This document shows, piece after piece, positions 43,479 to 51,747 of a stretch of 64,000 bases of DNA. The notes beneath the pieces are model-generated. The model was not told the origin of the DNA. It saw nothing but the letters and a program-made list of their open reading frames with translations, and ran no database searches. How positions within the stretch are numbered: position 1 is the first letter of the stretch; each line of letters opens with the position of its first letter. This DNA is from an uncultured Psychroserpens sp. Its GTDB lineage: Bacteria; Bacteroidota; Bacteroidia; Flavobacteriales; Flavobacteriaceae. Made by a program: the position numbers and the translations under genes. Location of the stretch: contig CANLEE010000009.1 in assembly GCA_947489585.1 (NCBI GenBank), positions 62,001-126,000 of the forward strand, read 5' to 3'.

Positions 43479-43552
43479 GCGTTCCCTTTCAGGTCAGGCT
43501 TTCGGTAGTCGCTCTCTGCAAGGAGCTCCAACAATACCTCAATCCTTAACGC
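43479..43552 (-). ncRNA. Structured RNA candidate upstream of ssrA
   Basis: GC-richer than its surroundings. On the minus strand it begins GCGTTAAGGATTGAGGTATTG and ends with AACGC that pairs with the first five bases; inner pairing AGGT/ACCT and GTTG/CGAC is visible. An exact -7 element TAACTTTG (complement of 43559-43566) ends six bases before its first G, so it should be transcribed. I recall similar GCGTTA-GGATTG sequences from other Bacteroidota genomes and think it may be the 6S-like 'Flavo' RNA class, but I am not sure. It ends 22 bases before the tmRNA. Confidence 0.5.
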
Positions 43553-43558
43553 AGCATG

Positions 43559-43566
43559 CAAAGTTA
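43559..43566 (-). promoter_or_regulatory. -7 promoter element TAACTTTG
   Basis: Exact TAnnTTTG match on the minus strand directly before the structured RNA candidate. No such element is seen between that RNA and the tmRNA, so it may serve both. Confidence 0.65.
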
Positions 43567-43631
43567 TCAAAAAGTTTGTATAAGCCTACATTTACTACTA
43601 TTTTCGTACAAATTTTATACCAAGATAAAAT

Positions 43632-43649
43632 ACTGACACATGTGTCAGT
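43632..43649 (+). promoter_or_regulatory. Perfect 18-bp palindrome ACTGACACATGTGTCAGT
   Basis: Nine-base arms with no spacer, 26 bases before the start codon of the saccharopine-dehydrogenase-like gene. It is too compact for a terminator and looks like a dimeric repressor site. Confidence 0.5.
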
Positions 43650-43675
43650 GCTTTCACCAATAATTCTAATAGTAT

Positions 43676-44890
43676 ATGAAATTCGCTATCATCAAAGAAC
43701 GTAAAAGCCCACCAGATAGACGTGTTGTATTCTCTCCCGAAAAACTTGCTGAAGCTAGAGCACAATTTCCGCAAGCCGAATTTGTCGTAGAGTCTTCAGA
43801 TATTCGCGTGTTTTCAGATGATGCCTACAAAGCGCAAGGCTTTACAGTAACTAACGATGTGTCAGATTGTGATGTGATGATTGGTGTAAAAGAAGTTCCT
43901 CTTGAACATTTAATTCCAAATAAAAAATACTTTTACTTTTCGCATACTATAAAAAAGCAACCTTATAATAGAAAACTTTTGGTCGATATGCTTAACAAAA
44001 ATATCGAAATGTATGATCATGAAACCATCGTCAAACAAAGTGGCGCTAGACTCATTGGGTTTGGACGTTACGCTGGATTGGTTGGTGCTTATAATGGGTT
44101 TAGAGCCTTAGGTTTAAGAGATAAATTGTTCAATCTTCCAAAGGTTGAAACGCTTGCCGACTTAGATGAGGTGAAATCTGAATTAGATAAAATCACATTG
44201 CCAAATATTAAAATACTTTTGACAGGAACTGGAAAAGTGGCCATGGGAGCCAAAGAAATTCTAGATCACTTAAAAATTAAACAAGTGAGTGACGCCTTGT
44301 ATTTAACATCACAATTTACAGAACCTGTTTATGTCATGGCTGATGTAATGGAATATGCAAAACGACTCGATGGTAAAGTTGGTGATAAGTGGGAATTCTA
44401 TAAAGACCCTAGTGGTTATGAAAGTAATTTTATGCCGTATGCTAAAGAAACCGATTACTTTATCGCTGGACATTTCTACGGTAATAATGCACCTTACTTA
44501 TTTACAAGAGATGATGCAAAAGAACCAGAATTTAGAATCAATTTAGTAGCTGATGTGTCTTGTGATATTGATGGTCCTGTAGCTAGTACAATCAGACCTT
44601 CAACAATCGCAGATCCATTTTACGGTTACGATCCTCACACCGAAAGCGAAGTTCGTTTTGATGCAGATGAAGCCATAACTATGATGGCTGTAGATAATTT
44701 GCCTTGTGAGTTGCCTAAAGATGCCAGTGAAGGTTTTGGTGATATGTTTCTAGAGCATGTGATTCCAGCATTTTTTAATAATGACGAACGCGGTATTTTA
44801 AAACGTGCAAAAATTACTACAGATGATGGTGAATTAACAGAGCGTTTTAAATATTTACAGGATTATGTAGATGGGAATTCTTTCGATTAA
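43676..44890 (+). CDS. Saccharopine dehydrogenase-like / alanine dehydrogenase-fold NAD(P) enzyme
   Basis: 404 residues. The N-terminus (MKFAIIKERKSPPDRRVVFSP) and the middle (KKYFYFSHTIKKQPYNRKLL) match the AlaDH/PNT-type N-domain of the L-lysine-forming saccharopine dehydrogenase (LYS1/LOR-SDH) family. A Rossmann segment ILLTGTGKVAMGAKEIL follows near residue 185. These enzymes interconvert saccharopine and lysine plus 2-oxoglutarate with NAD. It stands alone on its strand, with a perfect palindrome 26 bases upstream. Cytoplasmic. Confidence 0.83.
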   Translation: MKFAIIKERKSPPDRRVVFSPEKLAEARAQFPQAEFVVESSDIRVFSDDAYKAQGFTVTNDVSDCDVMIGVKEVPLEHLIPNKKYFYFSHTIKKQPYNRKLLVDMLNKNIEMYDHETIVKQSGARLIGFGRYAGLVGAYNGFRALGLRDKLFNLPKVETLADLDEVKSELDKITLPNIKILLTGTGKVAMGAKEILDHLKIKQVSDALYLTSQFTEPVYVMADVMEYAKRLDGKVGDKWEFYKDPSGYESNFMPYAKETDYFIAGHFYGNNAPYLFTRDDAKEPEFRINLVADVSCDIDGPVASTIRPSTIADPFYGYDPHTESEVRFDADEAITMMAVDNLPCELPKDASEGFGDMFLEHVIPAFFNNDERGILKRAKITTDDGELTERFKYLQDYVDGNSFD

Positions 44891-45261
44891 TAGCTTTTAG
44901 ATTGGCCAAATGACGTTAATACAGTATCGGTTTTAATGTCTATTGCGATCCATTCGTTGAGGCATATTCCGTTAGAGTAATACCCAAAATTAATACTTTC
45001 TCTTATGCCATTAGCTCTGCTAAAAGTCACAATGTAACTTCCGTCAGATTTGTTGTCTTTCATCGATAAGAAACCAGAATGATGTTGGTCGTTTTCAAGC
45101 AACTTATAGGTCTTTTTTTCTATAAACTCTGAAGTGCTAAAACTGAGATTTGAAATGGGACCATCCGAAGCGTTTTTTACAGTAAAGTCAATTCCATTGT
45201 CATCAAAAAAAGCACAAGAGTATACAATTGAAATGGCGAGAAGTAAGATAATTTTTTTCAT
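44887..45261 (-). CDS. Small lipoprotein of unknown function
   Basis: 124 residues. MKKIILLLAISIVYSC is a lipoprotein signal with the lipobox Cys at 16. The mature part is a small beta-rich domain with the pattern GIDFTVKNASDGPISNLSFSTSE. No family recognised. It is the last gene of a long minus-strand membrane-protein operon and its stop overlaps that of the convergent dehydrogenase gene. Confidence 0.7.
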   Translation of the reverse strand: MKKIILLLAISIVYSCAFFDDNGIDFTVKNASDGPISNLSFSTSEFIEKKTYKLLENDQHHSGFLSMKDNKSDGSYIVTFSRANGIRESINFGYYSNGICLNEWIAIDIKTDTVLTSFGQSKSY

Positions 45262-45266
45262 GATGT

Positions 45267-45923
45267 TTACATTTTAGAATTAGGAAAAGCTTTGAGCATC
45301 CAATAGGAAATCGCTAAAAAGCTTGCAAACGTTACAGTGAATACCCAAGCTTCTAGATTGGGTTCAAAAATGAGTGCAAACATATCAGAAAATAGAGCCA
45401 ATGGATTGTTTAAAATTTCCCAAGAATTATAGCGTAAAAACCGCCCGAGGTATATACCAAAGGCAGTTAAGCCAAAAATTGAGAGCAGTATTGGACGCAT
45501 AAATTTTGCTTTGAAATGCTGTTTTAATAGCTTTTCCATGTCAGAAAGTGATAAGAAAAATAATATCAATCCATTAAATGCAAACGATAGAATGACTAAA
45601 ATATCTAACCATAAAAACTGTTGATCAGTACGTGTTAAATGTAGTAAATCGGTAACAATATAAGGCGCATTTGGTAAGAAGAGCAACCATACAGCAAAAG
45701 ACATTAATAATGTAAGTCTATGACGATTAGGTTTGCTTATCATTACTGTAGTAATTGCAAAAGGGATGATAGCCAGAAATAAATTCCATACTAGAAATGC
45801 CAAGTAAATAGATTCGTGTAATTTCATTCTAATCATTAGTAAAATGATACTCAATGTCATCGACAAGGTTAAGATGGATAAGATTTTAAACCTGCTGGAA
45901 ATATGGGTTTTTATGGTTTCCAT
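45267..45923 (-). CDS. DUF1361 membrane protein
   Basis: 218 residues, six to seven membrane segments. DUF1361 signatures are clear: LWLLFLPNAPYIVTDLLHLT, an Asp-containing helix (WLDILVILSFAFNGLILFFLSL) and FGIYLGRFLRYNSWEIL. Function unknown. Overlaps the DUF2809 gene by 13 bases. Confidence 0.87.
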   Translation of the reverse strand: METIKTHISSRFKILSILTLSMTLSIILLMIRMKLHESIYLAFLVWNLFLAIIPFAITTVMISKPNRHRLTLLMSFAVWLLFLPNAPYIVTDLLHLTRTDQQFLWLDILVILSFAFNGLILFFLSLSDMEKLLKQHFKAKFMRPILLSIFGLTAFGIYLGRFLRYNSWEILNNPLALFSDMFALIFEPNLEAWVFTVTFASFLAISYWMLKAFPNSKM

Positions 45924-46294
45924 GTGATACTAGTTTTTGTGTCTATTAAATAAATGGTAATGATGCCTAAAGTGTAGGCGATGAGATCTGTGATTTCAAA
46001 AGTGCTGCCTAAAATAATGATAGCGAGCTTATTCTCTTGAAGATTCAAATACTGTAAAAGCTGAAATAACTGTAGGAATTCAATTAAAAAAGCGAATGCC
46101 AAAACAGCAATTGCGATATAAATCGATCTCACTTTAAGGATACTTTTAATCATGCAATACATTAAAATGACCACCAAAAAATCGCCAAAGGTATGTCTTA
46201 TAAAACCTTCGGTTAAAAATGCTGCAATGCAGATTTCTGCAGATAACAGCGTTAGACTGGAAGCAAAAAAGGATTTGTTGAATTTGATGGTCAT
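45911..46294 (-). CDS. DUF2809 membrane protein
   Basis: 127 residues, four membrane segments. It matches DUF2809 in FGDFLVVILMYCMIKSIL and the following FAFLIEFLQLF...ITDLIAYTLGI. Function unknown. Its start overlaps the SanA-like gene by four bases and its end overlaps the DUF1361 gene. Confidence 0.82.
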   Translation of the reverse strand: MTIKFNKSFFASSLTLLSAEICIAAFLTEGFIRHTFGDFLVVILMYCMIKSILKVRSIYIAIAVLAFAFLIEFLQLFQLLQYLNLQENKLAIIILGSTFEITDLIAYTLGIITIYLIDTKTSITWKP

Positions 46295-46920
46295 TTGATT
46301 TCTATTTTATGGCCTAAAAATTTAGGTTCGACATTAAAAAATACATCTATTGAGGCTTTTGCTCTAGCTAGATATTCACGTAATTTTGCTTTGACTCCAT
46401 AACGGCCATCTACACTTTTAGCATTAAAACCAACAGCCTTCATGTCTTTATGTATGGCTAAATAAATAGCACGCTCGTTATGAAACTGTTGTGATATCAT
46501 AGTGATTGAATCTTGGCCAAAGATTTCTTTAGCTCTTATCACAGAATCTAGAGTTCTAAAGCCGGCATAATCCAAAAAGATTTTGTCCTCAGGAATGCCT
46601 CTGGCAATCAAATCGGCTTTGAAAGCTGTGGGTTCATCATAACCTTTACTTCCATTGTCACCACTTACTAAAATGAATTCTATTTTTCCTGCATTAAATA
46701 GTTTGATTGCTGCATTAAGTCTGTACTTATAATACAAATTGACATGTCCATTATAGGCAAATTTGTTGACGCCTAATAAGAGCCCAACTTTGTTTTTGGG
46801 AATGTCTTCAACACGATCATAAATATAATGTCTGGCTTGATAACTCACCATAAAATTAGTGATGAAGATGCCTAAAAGTATAAATGCAATAATGAGTATT
46901 AATAATCTAATTTTTTTCAT
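46291..46920 (-). CDS. SanA/ElyC/YdcF-family (DUF218) membrane protein
   Basis: 209 residues. One N-terminal membrane anchor (LLILIIAFILLGIFITNFMV), then a DUF218 domain in the periplasm: VGLLLGVNKF, KIEFILVSGDNGSKGYDEP, GIPEDKIFLDYAGFRTLDSVIRAKEIFG and the ITMISQQFHNERAIYLA strand. This is the SanA subgroup, linked in enterobacteria to envelope barrier function (vancomycin exclusion). It is part of the envelope-protein operon. Confidence 0.9.
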   Translation of the reverse strand: MKKIRLLILIIAFILLGIFITNFMVSYQARHYIYDRVEDIPKNKVGLLLGVNKFAYNGHVNLYYKYRLNAAIKLFNAGKIEFILVSGDNGSKGYDEPTAFKADLIARGIPEDKIFLDYAGFRTLDSVIRAKEIFGQDSITMISQQFHNERAIYLAIHKDMKAVGFNAKSVDGRYGVKAKLREYLARAKASIDVFFNVEPKFLGHKIEIK

Positions 46921-46924
46921 AATT

Positions 46925-47212
46925 CTATAATAAATAGTCTACAACAATGTGAAAATATAATAATGCAATTGGAGCATTTAACAAGATAACTCCAATTGAT
47001 TTAAGAGCTTCTACTTTTGTGTTATTCAAAATCAAGTCGATAAGCAATATAACAACGATAATACTATTAATAACTATAGCAAATAACACATAATAGAGCC
47101 CGATTATTGTAACATCAAATTGATTTCTGAAGACAACATGTAACAATAAAAGTAATGTTCCAATAGAGAAGAACACTAATGCTGTTAATGTTGATAATTT
47201 TAATTTGTTCAT
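46925..47212 (-). CDS. Small three-helix membrane protein
   Basis: 95 residues with three hydrophobic segments (LSTLTALVFFSIGTLLLLLHVVF, VTIIGLYYVLFAIVINSIIVVILLIDLIL, IGVILLNAPIALLYFHIVV). No family recognised. It sits five bases after the gene upstream and four before the SanA-like gene, so it is in the same operon. Confidence 0.7.
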   Translation of the reverse strand: MNKLKLSTLTALVFFSIGTLLLLLHVVFRNQFDVTIIGLYYVLFAIVINSIIVVILLIDLILNNTKVEALKSIGVILLNAPIALLYFHIVVDYLL

Positions 47213-47217
47213 ATCAG

Positions 47218-47466
47218 CTAAGTATTATTGTTATATGTTGTGATTCTGCAAAAACCGGTTAAGGTATTATAGGCATCATGACCTTCTATTTTTTCAATAA
47301 GTTCAAAGCCATTTTCATCAAGAAATTTACCCAGTGCTTGGTCTGGATAACTAAGGAGTTCTTTGTGGTAAATTCTCCAAGATTTATGATGTTTAAACAT
47401 ATTGGTATACATGTTTTGAGAATGTTTAAATAACCATTCTATAAATTTCTTAACTGTGTTTTCCAT
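47218..47466 (-). CDS. Small Coq4-like protein
   Basis: 82 residues from the ATG at 47466 (MENTVKKFIEWLFKH); the frame is open further upstream, but that part overlaps the previous gene in another frame. The segment LLSYPDQALGKFLDENGFELIEKIEGHDAYNTLTGF resembles the start of Coq4 (ubiquinone biosynthesis scaffold) proteins, where LG and HDxxHxLTGY are conserved; the second His is Asn here. The protein is much shorter than normal Coq4. Function unknown. Confidence 0.6.
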   Translation of the reverse strand: MENTVKKFIEWLFKHSQNMYTNMFKHHKSWRIYHKELLSYPDQALGKFLDENGFELIEKIEGHDAYNTLTGFCRITTYNNNT

Positions 47467-47839
47467 TTGTTTTTTCTTTTGCGAACCAAACCCAAGATTG
47501 ATTTGTAGTGATAAATGCCGATACAAAAAATGCAATCATGTTTATATTAAAATTGGTGGATAAAATTCCAAAGACAGATAAACCAAAGGCAATAACAACG
47601 TAGTAAGGGTGGTAAGTTTTAAATACTTCCTGCTTACTAAAACCTTGTTTTGCTGTAAACCAAAAAATAGGACAAACAGTACTTAGTATTACTAAAGATG
47701 CAACCATAAATATTGGAATAAATGATAGAAATAAAATTAATATGATATCCTCATCAATGCCTTCATTAGATAGTATAACAATCCAGAAAATAGCAAAGGC
47801 CAATAAGCAAGACCTACTGAGGTTATTAGGTACATTCAT
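47450..47839 (-). CDS. Four-helix membrane protein of unknown function
   Basis: 129 residues, four hydrophobic segments, no known motif. It ends in a basic tail (AKEKTNGKHS), so the C-terminus is probably cytoplasmic. It starts at the base where the DUF4173 gene stops and overlaps the Coq4-like gene by 17 bases, so translation is likely coupled. Confidence 0.65.
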   Translation of the reverse strand: MNVPNNLSRSCLLAFAIFWIVILSNEGIDEDIILILFLSFIPIFMVASLVILSTVCPIFWFTAKQGFSKQEVFKTYHPYYVVIAFGLSVFGILSTNFNINMIAFFVSAFITTNQSWVWFAKEKTNGKHS

Positions 47840-49242
47840 TATAATTCTGAGCTTGGGTGTTTATCGTCTATTATAAATTTTTCAAAACTAATTTCTTGCC
47901 ATTCGCTTTTCAATACTTCTTTAACATATGACCAGTATTTAGTATCTATTCTATTTTTATTTTTTTGAGATATGTTAATGATATCTTTTTGTTCGTATAA
48001 TAACAATGCATTTCTATTTGATAACTTGATGAGGTAATTAATATCAAAATGTTGCGCTTGATTAAGATTGTATTTTGTGATGGTGTGATCCCAATTAACT
48101 GCACTAAAAAGAATAAGTGTGATAAAGGCTATTTGAGTGTTTGTGCGAAACAAAAACACCATATTTTTTATATTCATCACTTTCAAGAATGTAGTTATTA
48201 GTCCAATAAGTGTTAATAAAATATAGATATGTACACCAATACGCTTGTAAGTAAGACCAAAAGATGTAATGTAATTTTGATTTTTAATAGCGATCAAAAC
48301 AATGAGTGCTACATTGAGAATAATCCATAAATAGGTTAACTGTTTTAGTGTTTTGTTTTCAGCATAAAAATTAAGATTGCCTCTAAAAAAATAGAGGATA
48401 ATAATAATAGCAATTACTATTGATGCAATTAAGGTGTTGATGCCGTTATGAACCTGACTTGAAAGTACCGACGCTCTAGTAGTGTCTATTGAGGTTAACG
48501 AAGCAATATCTGTAATGATATATAGTATGATTAAAAGGTTTAATAAGCCCAATAGTGTAGTGCCTAATTGTTTTTCTTTTTTTAATTTTTCTTCGGAAAA
48601 GGTGTCAGATTTATAAAGCGTATTTGTGGTTTTAACATCTTTATTTGTTGCTGGTTCTACAGGTATTGGTTTAGAAATATTGCTGAATAAATAGTAACCT
48701 AAAACAGTAAATAATAACCACTGAAAGTTGATGAAATTAAAATTAATGTTATTAACCAAGTCATTAAACATGGGGTTTCCGTTTTTATATAGAAGCACAA
48801 AAATTATAATAAATAGTAATGGAATACCGATGAGTTTAGCAACATGAATAAGATCAAGATCCTTTTTCCAGCTCACGTTTTCTTTTTCTGTACTTACTTC
48901 AAGGTTTCTATGGAAATAACCAGCTACACTAGTGTAAATACCATTGAGCCAGTTGACATAAATTGATGTTTTTTGTTCTGAAACAGCACCAACCAATGTA
49001 AAGAAGGCAACACAATTTGCGATTATTGATAAATTAGAATGCTGAATAAATACAAATACAGCCGTTGTAATATAAGCGAGTATGTATAATCGAATTGTTC
49101 TATTTCTAATTTTTTGTGGATTATAAAGCATCAAGAACACTATCGTTAGAATGGAAAATAATGAGAGGTTTAAACCGATAGATTTTTCGAAAAAAAGAAT
49201 GCTAAATAAAAATGATGCGATAATGATTAATATGTGTTTCAT
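47839..49242 (-). CDS. DUF4173/DUF4153 membrane protein
   Basis: 467 residues with about 11 membrane segments. The central NGIYTSVAGYFHRN and PLLFIIIFVLLYKNGNPMFNDLV segments and the C-terminal NWDHTITKYNLN...FDINYLIKLSNRNALLL fit the DUF4173 family. The C-terminal ~60 residues lie outside the membrane. Function unknown. The gene is preceded by a TACTTTG-N5-CAAAGTA operator at 49259-49277 and leads the membrane operon running to 44887. Confidence 0.82.
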   Translation of the reverse strand: MKHILIIIASFLFSILFFEKSIGLNLSLFSILTIVFLMLYNPQKIRNRTIRLYILAYITTAVFVFIQHSNLSIIANCVAFFTLVGAVSEQKTSIYVNWLNGIYTSVAGYFHRNLEVSTEKENVSWKKDLDLIHVAKLIGIPLLFIIIFVLLYKNGNPMFNDLVNNINFNFINFQWLLFTVLGYYLFSNISKPIPVEPATNKDVKTTNTLYKSDTFSEEKLKKEKQLGTTLLGLLNLLIILYIITDIASLTSIDTTRASVLSSQVHNGINTLIASIVIAIIIILYFFRGNLNFYAENKTLKQLTYLWIILNVALIVLIAIKNQNYITSFGLTYKRIGVHIYILLTLIGLITTFLKVMNIKNMVFLFRTNTQIAFITLILFSAVNWDHTITKYNLNQAQHFDINYLIKLSNRNALLLYEQKDIINISQKNKNRIDTKYWSYVKEVLKSEWQEISFEKFIIDDKHPSSEL

Positions 49243-49258
49243 GGTCTAGTGTTTAAAG

Positions 49259-49277
49259 TACTTTGTATTTCAAAGTA
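49259..49277 (-). promoter_or_regulatory. Operator TACTTTGTATTTCAAAGTA
   Basis: Perfect 7-bp arms (TACTTTG/CAAAGTA) around five bases. It lies 17 bases before the DUF4173 start. The same sequence with a different spacer occurs at 50277-50295, before the other promoter of this gene group. Confidence 0.75.
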
Positions 49278-49296
49278 AACGTATAAAAAAAATGCT

Positions 49297-49590
49297 TTAT
49301 TGTTTGTTAATTAATTTTTCTAGTGCTTCAATGTGTTTTTTAAATGCTGTTCTACCTAGTTTAGTAGTAGAGTAGCGTGTATTAGGTTTTCTACCTATAA
49401 ATTGTTTTTCAACGCTTATATATTCGGCTTTTTCTAAAGCTTTAGTGTGGCTTGCAAGATTACCATCAGTAGCACCTAGTAATTCTTTTAACATGTTGAA
49501 ATCTGCATATTCATTAACCATTAGAATAGACATAATGCCCAATCGAATACGATGATCAAATGCTTTGTTTATATTGTTTATGATACTCAA
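49297..49590 (-). CDS. Winged-helix transcriptional regulator
   Basis: 97 residues, the whole of which is a winged-helix domain of the HTH_34/MarR-like kind: AFDHRIRLGIMSILMVNEYADFNMLKELLGATDGNLASHTKALEKAEYI, then a wing with FIGRKPNTRYSTTKLGRTAF. Small stand-alone regulators of this type bind as dimers. The two TACTTTG-N5-CAAAGTA palindromes, one on each side of this gene, are its most likely binding sites. Confidence 0.88.
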   Translation of the reverse strand: MSIINNINKAFDHRIRLGIMSILMVNEYADFNMLKELLGATDGNLASHTKALEKAEYISVEKQFIGRKPNTRYSTTKLGRTAFKKHIEALEKLINKQ

Positions 49591-49653
49591 AATTAGTCTC
49601 TGTCTAAGTGTTAAGTTGAAATGTAAAGCTTGATGTTACTTCAATTTTTAAAT

Positions 49654-50268
49654 TTAAGGTTTTCTGTCGTACTTGAAATGCATCCAAGTGCCATAAACAA
49701 TATGCATAATACCAAAACCCAAGATCCAAAGCCAAAAACCAAAGCCAGGATAATAACTGGCAATTAGTCCTAAAACAATTTCTATGTATCCTAAATATTT
49801 AATGTCACCAATACTGTATTTTGATGCGCTGACAAGTGCTAGTCCGTAAAAAATTAGCATTAATCCTCCTGTTTGCCCATATCTGCCTTGACTTAATATT
49901 ATAATGCAATAAACACCTCCTACAACTAAAGGAATTAGAAAGTTAAAAAGCAGTCTTCGGGACGAATTATCCCAGATTTTTTCATTGTTCTTTTTCGCTT
50001 TTCTTGTGGTTAGAATGATACCAGTAATCACACTGAGCAAAGCGACTATCAAAAGAATAGACATACTTGACCAAAATACCCATCCATGAAAAATGTAAAG
50101 TATTCCATCACTATAGTTTATTACCAGCCAATACGTGAATGCTGCTCCAATCAAAGCATAAATGCCAGCCAATACACCAGACAAGCCACTTAGTGAAATA
50201 AAACGAGAGGATTTATTCATTAAGTTTTTAATCTCGCTGATATCTTTTAAATAATCTTCATTGCTCAT
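49654..50268 (-). CDS. Six-helix membrane protein next to the winged-helix regulator
   Basis: 204 residues. A short cytoplasmic N-terminus (MSNEDYLKDISEIKNLMNKSSRF) is followed by six membrane segments. Proteins of this build are commonly paired with this regulator type in Bacteroidota. No catalytic motif. It is the first gene of the group, with the second operator overlapping its promoter region. Confidence 0.75.
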   Translation of the reverse strand: MSNEDYLKDISEIKNLMNKSSRFISLSGLSGVLAGIYALIGAAFTYWLVINYSDGILYIFHGWVFWSSMSILLIVALLSVITGIILTTRKAKKNNEKIWDNSSRRLLFNFLIPLVVGGVYCIIILSQGRYGQTGGLMLIFYGLALVSASKYSIGDIKYLGYIEIVLGLIASYYPGFGFWLWILGFGIMHIVYGTWMHFKYDRKP

Positions 50269-50276
50269 AATAAAAG

Positions 50277-50295
50277 TACTTTGAAATACAAAGTA
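50277..50295 (-). promoter_or_regulatory. Operator TACTTTGAAATACAAAGTA
   Basis: Same 7-bp arms and 5-base spacing as at 49259-49277, nine bases before the membrane-protein start at 50268. On the minus strand it includes TACTTTG, one base short of a -7 element, so it probably overlaps the promoter. Confidence 0.75.
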
Positions 50296-50377
50296 AAATA
50301 AATTAATCTATTCTCACAAATAATATTCATAATTAATTAGTTAAATTTATCTTATAATTTTCAAACCCATATGTATT

Positions 50378-50737
50378 ATGATAGGACTACTTTTAACAAT
50401 CGCAAATCTCTCTGGTGGTATATTACTTGGTTTGGCAACCTTAGATAAATGGGATGGTGAAAGCAATTTTTTTAATAAGATAGCAGGTGTATTAGCGCCT
50501 TTTCAAACTATAATAGGCGGTACCTTAGTCGTTATAAGTATCATGCGTATTTTTGGTGGCAATCATATCTTGTATAATATTGTGAGTCTATTAGGTGGAT
50601 TTTTATTACTTACACATGCTATTGGTAAAGCACCAGCTTTTGGAGATTCATTAAAGAAACTATCAGATAAATTAATGCCATTTAAAGCAATAATAGGTAT
50701 TGGACTTTTAATTATTGGAATAATGCGTATTTTCTAG
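50378..50737 (+). CDS. Small membrane protein with an internal duplication
   Basis: 119 residues with four hydrophobic segments. Two segments are clearly related: KIAGVLAPFQTIIGGTLVVISIMRIF (residues ~32-57) and KLSDKLMPFKAIIGIGLLIIGIMRIF (~94-119), so the protein arose by duplication of a two-helix unit. No known family. Divergent from the operator-controlled operon; whether it shares that control is unclear. The stop is one base from the convergent transglutaminase-like gene. Confidence 0.7.
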   Translation: MIGLLLTIANLSGGILLGLATLDKWDGESNFFNKIAGVLAPFQTIIGGTLVVISIMRIFGGNHILYNIVSLLGGFLLLTHAIGKAPAFGDSLKKLSDKLMPFKAIIGIGLLIIGIMRIF

Positions 50738-50738
50738 C

Positions 50739-51712
50739 TTATCTATCAATAACAACTTTAAATTCAATGACACCTTGAGTGTCATCATAGATGCCAACTT
50801 CAGTTTTTCTTTTAGCATTAAATGGGATTTTAGCTATGAATTGACCAGACTTTTTTTCAATAGTTAATGGTTTACTGATGCTTTGACCTTTAAAAGCATA
50901 ATAATAAGTTTTTGTTGAATCTATTTCATCAAAAATGATTTTGATTTTACCTCCTCTTTTAACTTTAATGATTCCGTTTGTTTTAGGATTTAACTTTAAA
51001 CCAGAATTAAAATAAGCTTCGTAAAAAATAGGTTTGAAAAAATAATTTGCTTTACTAATAGGTTGGTCAAGGAGTTGCCAGTGTTGTTCTTTTGGAAAAT
51101 GAGAAAGAATTAAATGTTTTGGAGAAATTAAGAAATATGTATCTGTAAAATTAAAAATATTGGGTTGTTTTTCTTCACTTCCTGTAGACCAAGTAGCATC
51201 TATTAGATGCCATTGGTTATTAAGTTTAACGGCATTCCAGGCATGATTGGTATTATGTCGAATGTATCCTATTTCAGAAGGAGAAATTTTTGCAAAACCA
51301 TGTACGACTTCCGTTTCTATATCGAGTTCGTTTAGTACGAATTTCATTAACTGAGAATACCCTTCACAAACTGCCTGTTTTCTTTTTAAAGCACCTTCTG
51401 CATATCTTTTTTGCATGTCTGAAAGGCGTGTTTCATAATCGTCATCTGGGTTAGAGTTAATAAATTCAAAGCCATTGTTGTTCTTTTTTAACGATTTATA
51501 ATCGTAAGTTATATGATTGGCAATCCAATAGTAAACAGCACGTACTTTATTAATGTCAGAATCAAAATCGATTTCAACTGTATTGGCGAACTCTTCAATA
51601 GATTTAAATTTGTTAGGATAGTTAGATACTATGGCATCTACAGATGTATAATTTTGTGCTTGAATACTAAAATAAACACACATAGAAAGAGAAGCGTAAG
51701 ACGTTTTTTCAT
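50739..51712 (-). CDS. Exported transglutaminase-like protein with a frameshifted signal peptide
   Basis: The main frame (50739 to ~51670) encodes a transglutaminase-like domain: NKVRAVYYWIANHITYD, RKQAVCEGYSQLMKFVL (Cys), HNTNHAWNAVKLNNQWHLIDATWSTG (His, Asp). The same frame continues upstream to an ATG at 51728, but that N-terminus is not a signal peptide. The other frame from the ATG at 51712 reads MKKRLTLLFLCVFI, a classic signal, and would join SIQAQNYTSV if one base were added at the A-run 51669-51672. Either a real 1-base deletion or a sequence error. A paralogue lies upstream. Confidence 0.82.
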
Positions 51713-51747
51713 ATGAAAAGAGCTTCAAAAATTATTCCGAATTAGTG

